A stretch of 6,469 bases of DNA from RBG-16-57-9 sp964529745. GTDB taxonomy: Archaea > Thermoproteota > Bathyarchaeia > TCS64. Shown one piece after another: positions 6,011-6,469 of the stretch. The notes under the pieces were generated by a model, which searched no databases, had not been told where the DNA came from, and saw nothing but the letters and a program-made list of their open reading frames with translations. The stretch spans positions 1 through 6,469 of the forward strand of contig CAZGZR010000130.1 in the NCBI GenBank assembly GCA_964529745.1, written 5' to 3'. A program made the position numbers and the translations under genes. Positions within the stretch are counted from its first letter, which is position 1, and each line of letters starts with the position of its first letter.

Positions 6011-6469
6011 ATGCAGGGGATGCACGTCGACAGAGTCAGGGCGATAAGCAACGCCATACTTGAGGGACTGGGCAAGGTCTACGTCGGGAAACGGATGGTG
6101 CTACGGAAGCTGCTGGCGGCGAGCCTGGCCAACGGCCACGTCCTGTTCGAGGACTATCCGGGGCTGGGGAAGACGCTGCTGGCAAAGCTGTTCTCAAGGA
6201 TCACCGGGTGCCACTGGAGCAGGATACAGTTCACGCCGGACCTCATGCCAGCGGACATACTGGGCACAAGGGTATGGCGCGTACAGGAGAGCAGGTTCGT
6301 GTTGGAGCGGGGCCCCATATTCACCAACGTGTTGCTAGCCGACGAGATAAACAGGTCGCCCCCCAAGACCCAGGCCGGCCTACTGGAGGCCATGGAGGAG
6401 CGCCAGGTAACGATAGAGGGCGAGACCCACAAGCTTTCCGACCCCTTCTTCGTCATCGCCACCCAGAAC
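6011..6469 (+). CDS. MoxR-family AAA+ ATPase (N-terminal half; cut by window edge)
   Basis: The frame is open for 153 codons to the window edge, about half of a typical MoxR protein of about 310-330 residues. MoxR ATPases are cytoplasmic hexameric AAA+ chaperones that assemble or activate partner proteins, often metal-binding or envelope proteins with von Willebrand or DUF58 domains. Visible landmarks are the Walker A EDYPGLGKT (47-55), the family-typical RIQFTPDLMPADILG (71-85), the Walker B LLADEINR (108-115) with the MoxR NRSPPKTQAGLLEAMEE helix (114-130), and sensor 1 ATQN (150-153), where the window ends. ATG 6011 is supported by GGAGG at 5999-6003. The gene starts 2 bp after the 8-TM gene. 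A DUF58 gene often follows MoxR in such clusters and may lie just outside the window. Confidence 0.95.
   Translation, partial: MQGMHVDRVRAISNAILEGLGKVYVGKRMVLRKLLAASLANGHVLFEDYPGLGKTLLAKLFSRITGCHWSRIQFTPDLMPADILGTRVWRVQESRFVLERGPIFTNVLLADEINRSPPKTQAGLLEAMEERQVTIEGETHKLSDPFFVIATQN

Noticed and set aside
1..6469. CRISPR array, tRNA, rRNA or insertion sequence
   Set aside because: I saw no regularly spaced repeats, no tRNA-like cloverleaf motifs, and no transposase or terminal inverted repeats. Coding genes fill nearly the whole window.

Overview
The window looks like a piece of archaeal chromosome, most likely from a thermophilic or crenarchaeote-like lineage. The evidence is as follows. Isoleucine is written mostly as ATA and arginine often as AGG despite a high overall G+C content. 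Candidate A/T-rich TATA boxes lie 31-34 nt ahead of three start codons, which fits leaderless or very short-leader transcripts. A large predicted surface protein carries many N-glycosylation sequons, and the MoxR-type ATPase and transglutaminase/DUF4129 families occur together. The exact lineage cannot be fixed from this sequence.

Left part (1-2440), minus strand. A guanidino-modifying enzyme of the arginine deiminase family (2440 to 1091) is followed, after 42 nt, by a major facilitator superfamily (MFS) transporter (1048 to beyond the left edge). The transporter is not a closed ORF in the window because it runs off the edge, but it reads open for 349 codons. The two genes may form an enzyme-plus-transporter unit. 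The deiminase keeps all five catalytic residues but lacks two residues that normally hold the substrate alpha-carboxylate, so its substrate may not be free arginine.

Middle (2441-2674) is a 234-bp divergent promoter region. It carries a CGATAAA-type TATA box facing each way, a TTGACA direct repeat and a small hairpin.

Right part (2675-6469), plus strand, is a tight operon. It encodes a 701-residue membrane-anchored surface protein (transglutaminase-like core, two beta-sandwich repeats, second membrane segment, cytoplasmic DUF4129-like tail), then an unrecognised 8-TM protein with a soluble tail (11-bp overlap), then a MoxR-family AAA+ ATPase (2-bp gap, cut by the right edge). MoxR, transglutaminase and DUF4129 genes are known to travel together and are generally thought to serve folding, assembly or remodelling of envelope or secreted proteins. 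The notable feature is that the transglutaminase domain appears catalytically dead: Gly replaces the nucleophilic Cys and Tyr replaces the His, with only the Asp kept. The operon may therefore work through binding or scaffolding driven by the MoxR ATPase rather than by proteolysis or cross-linking.
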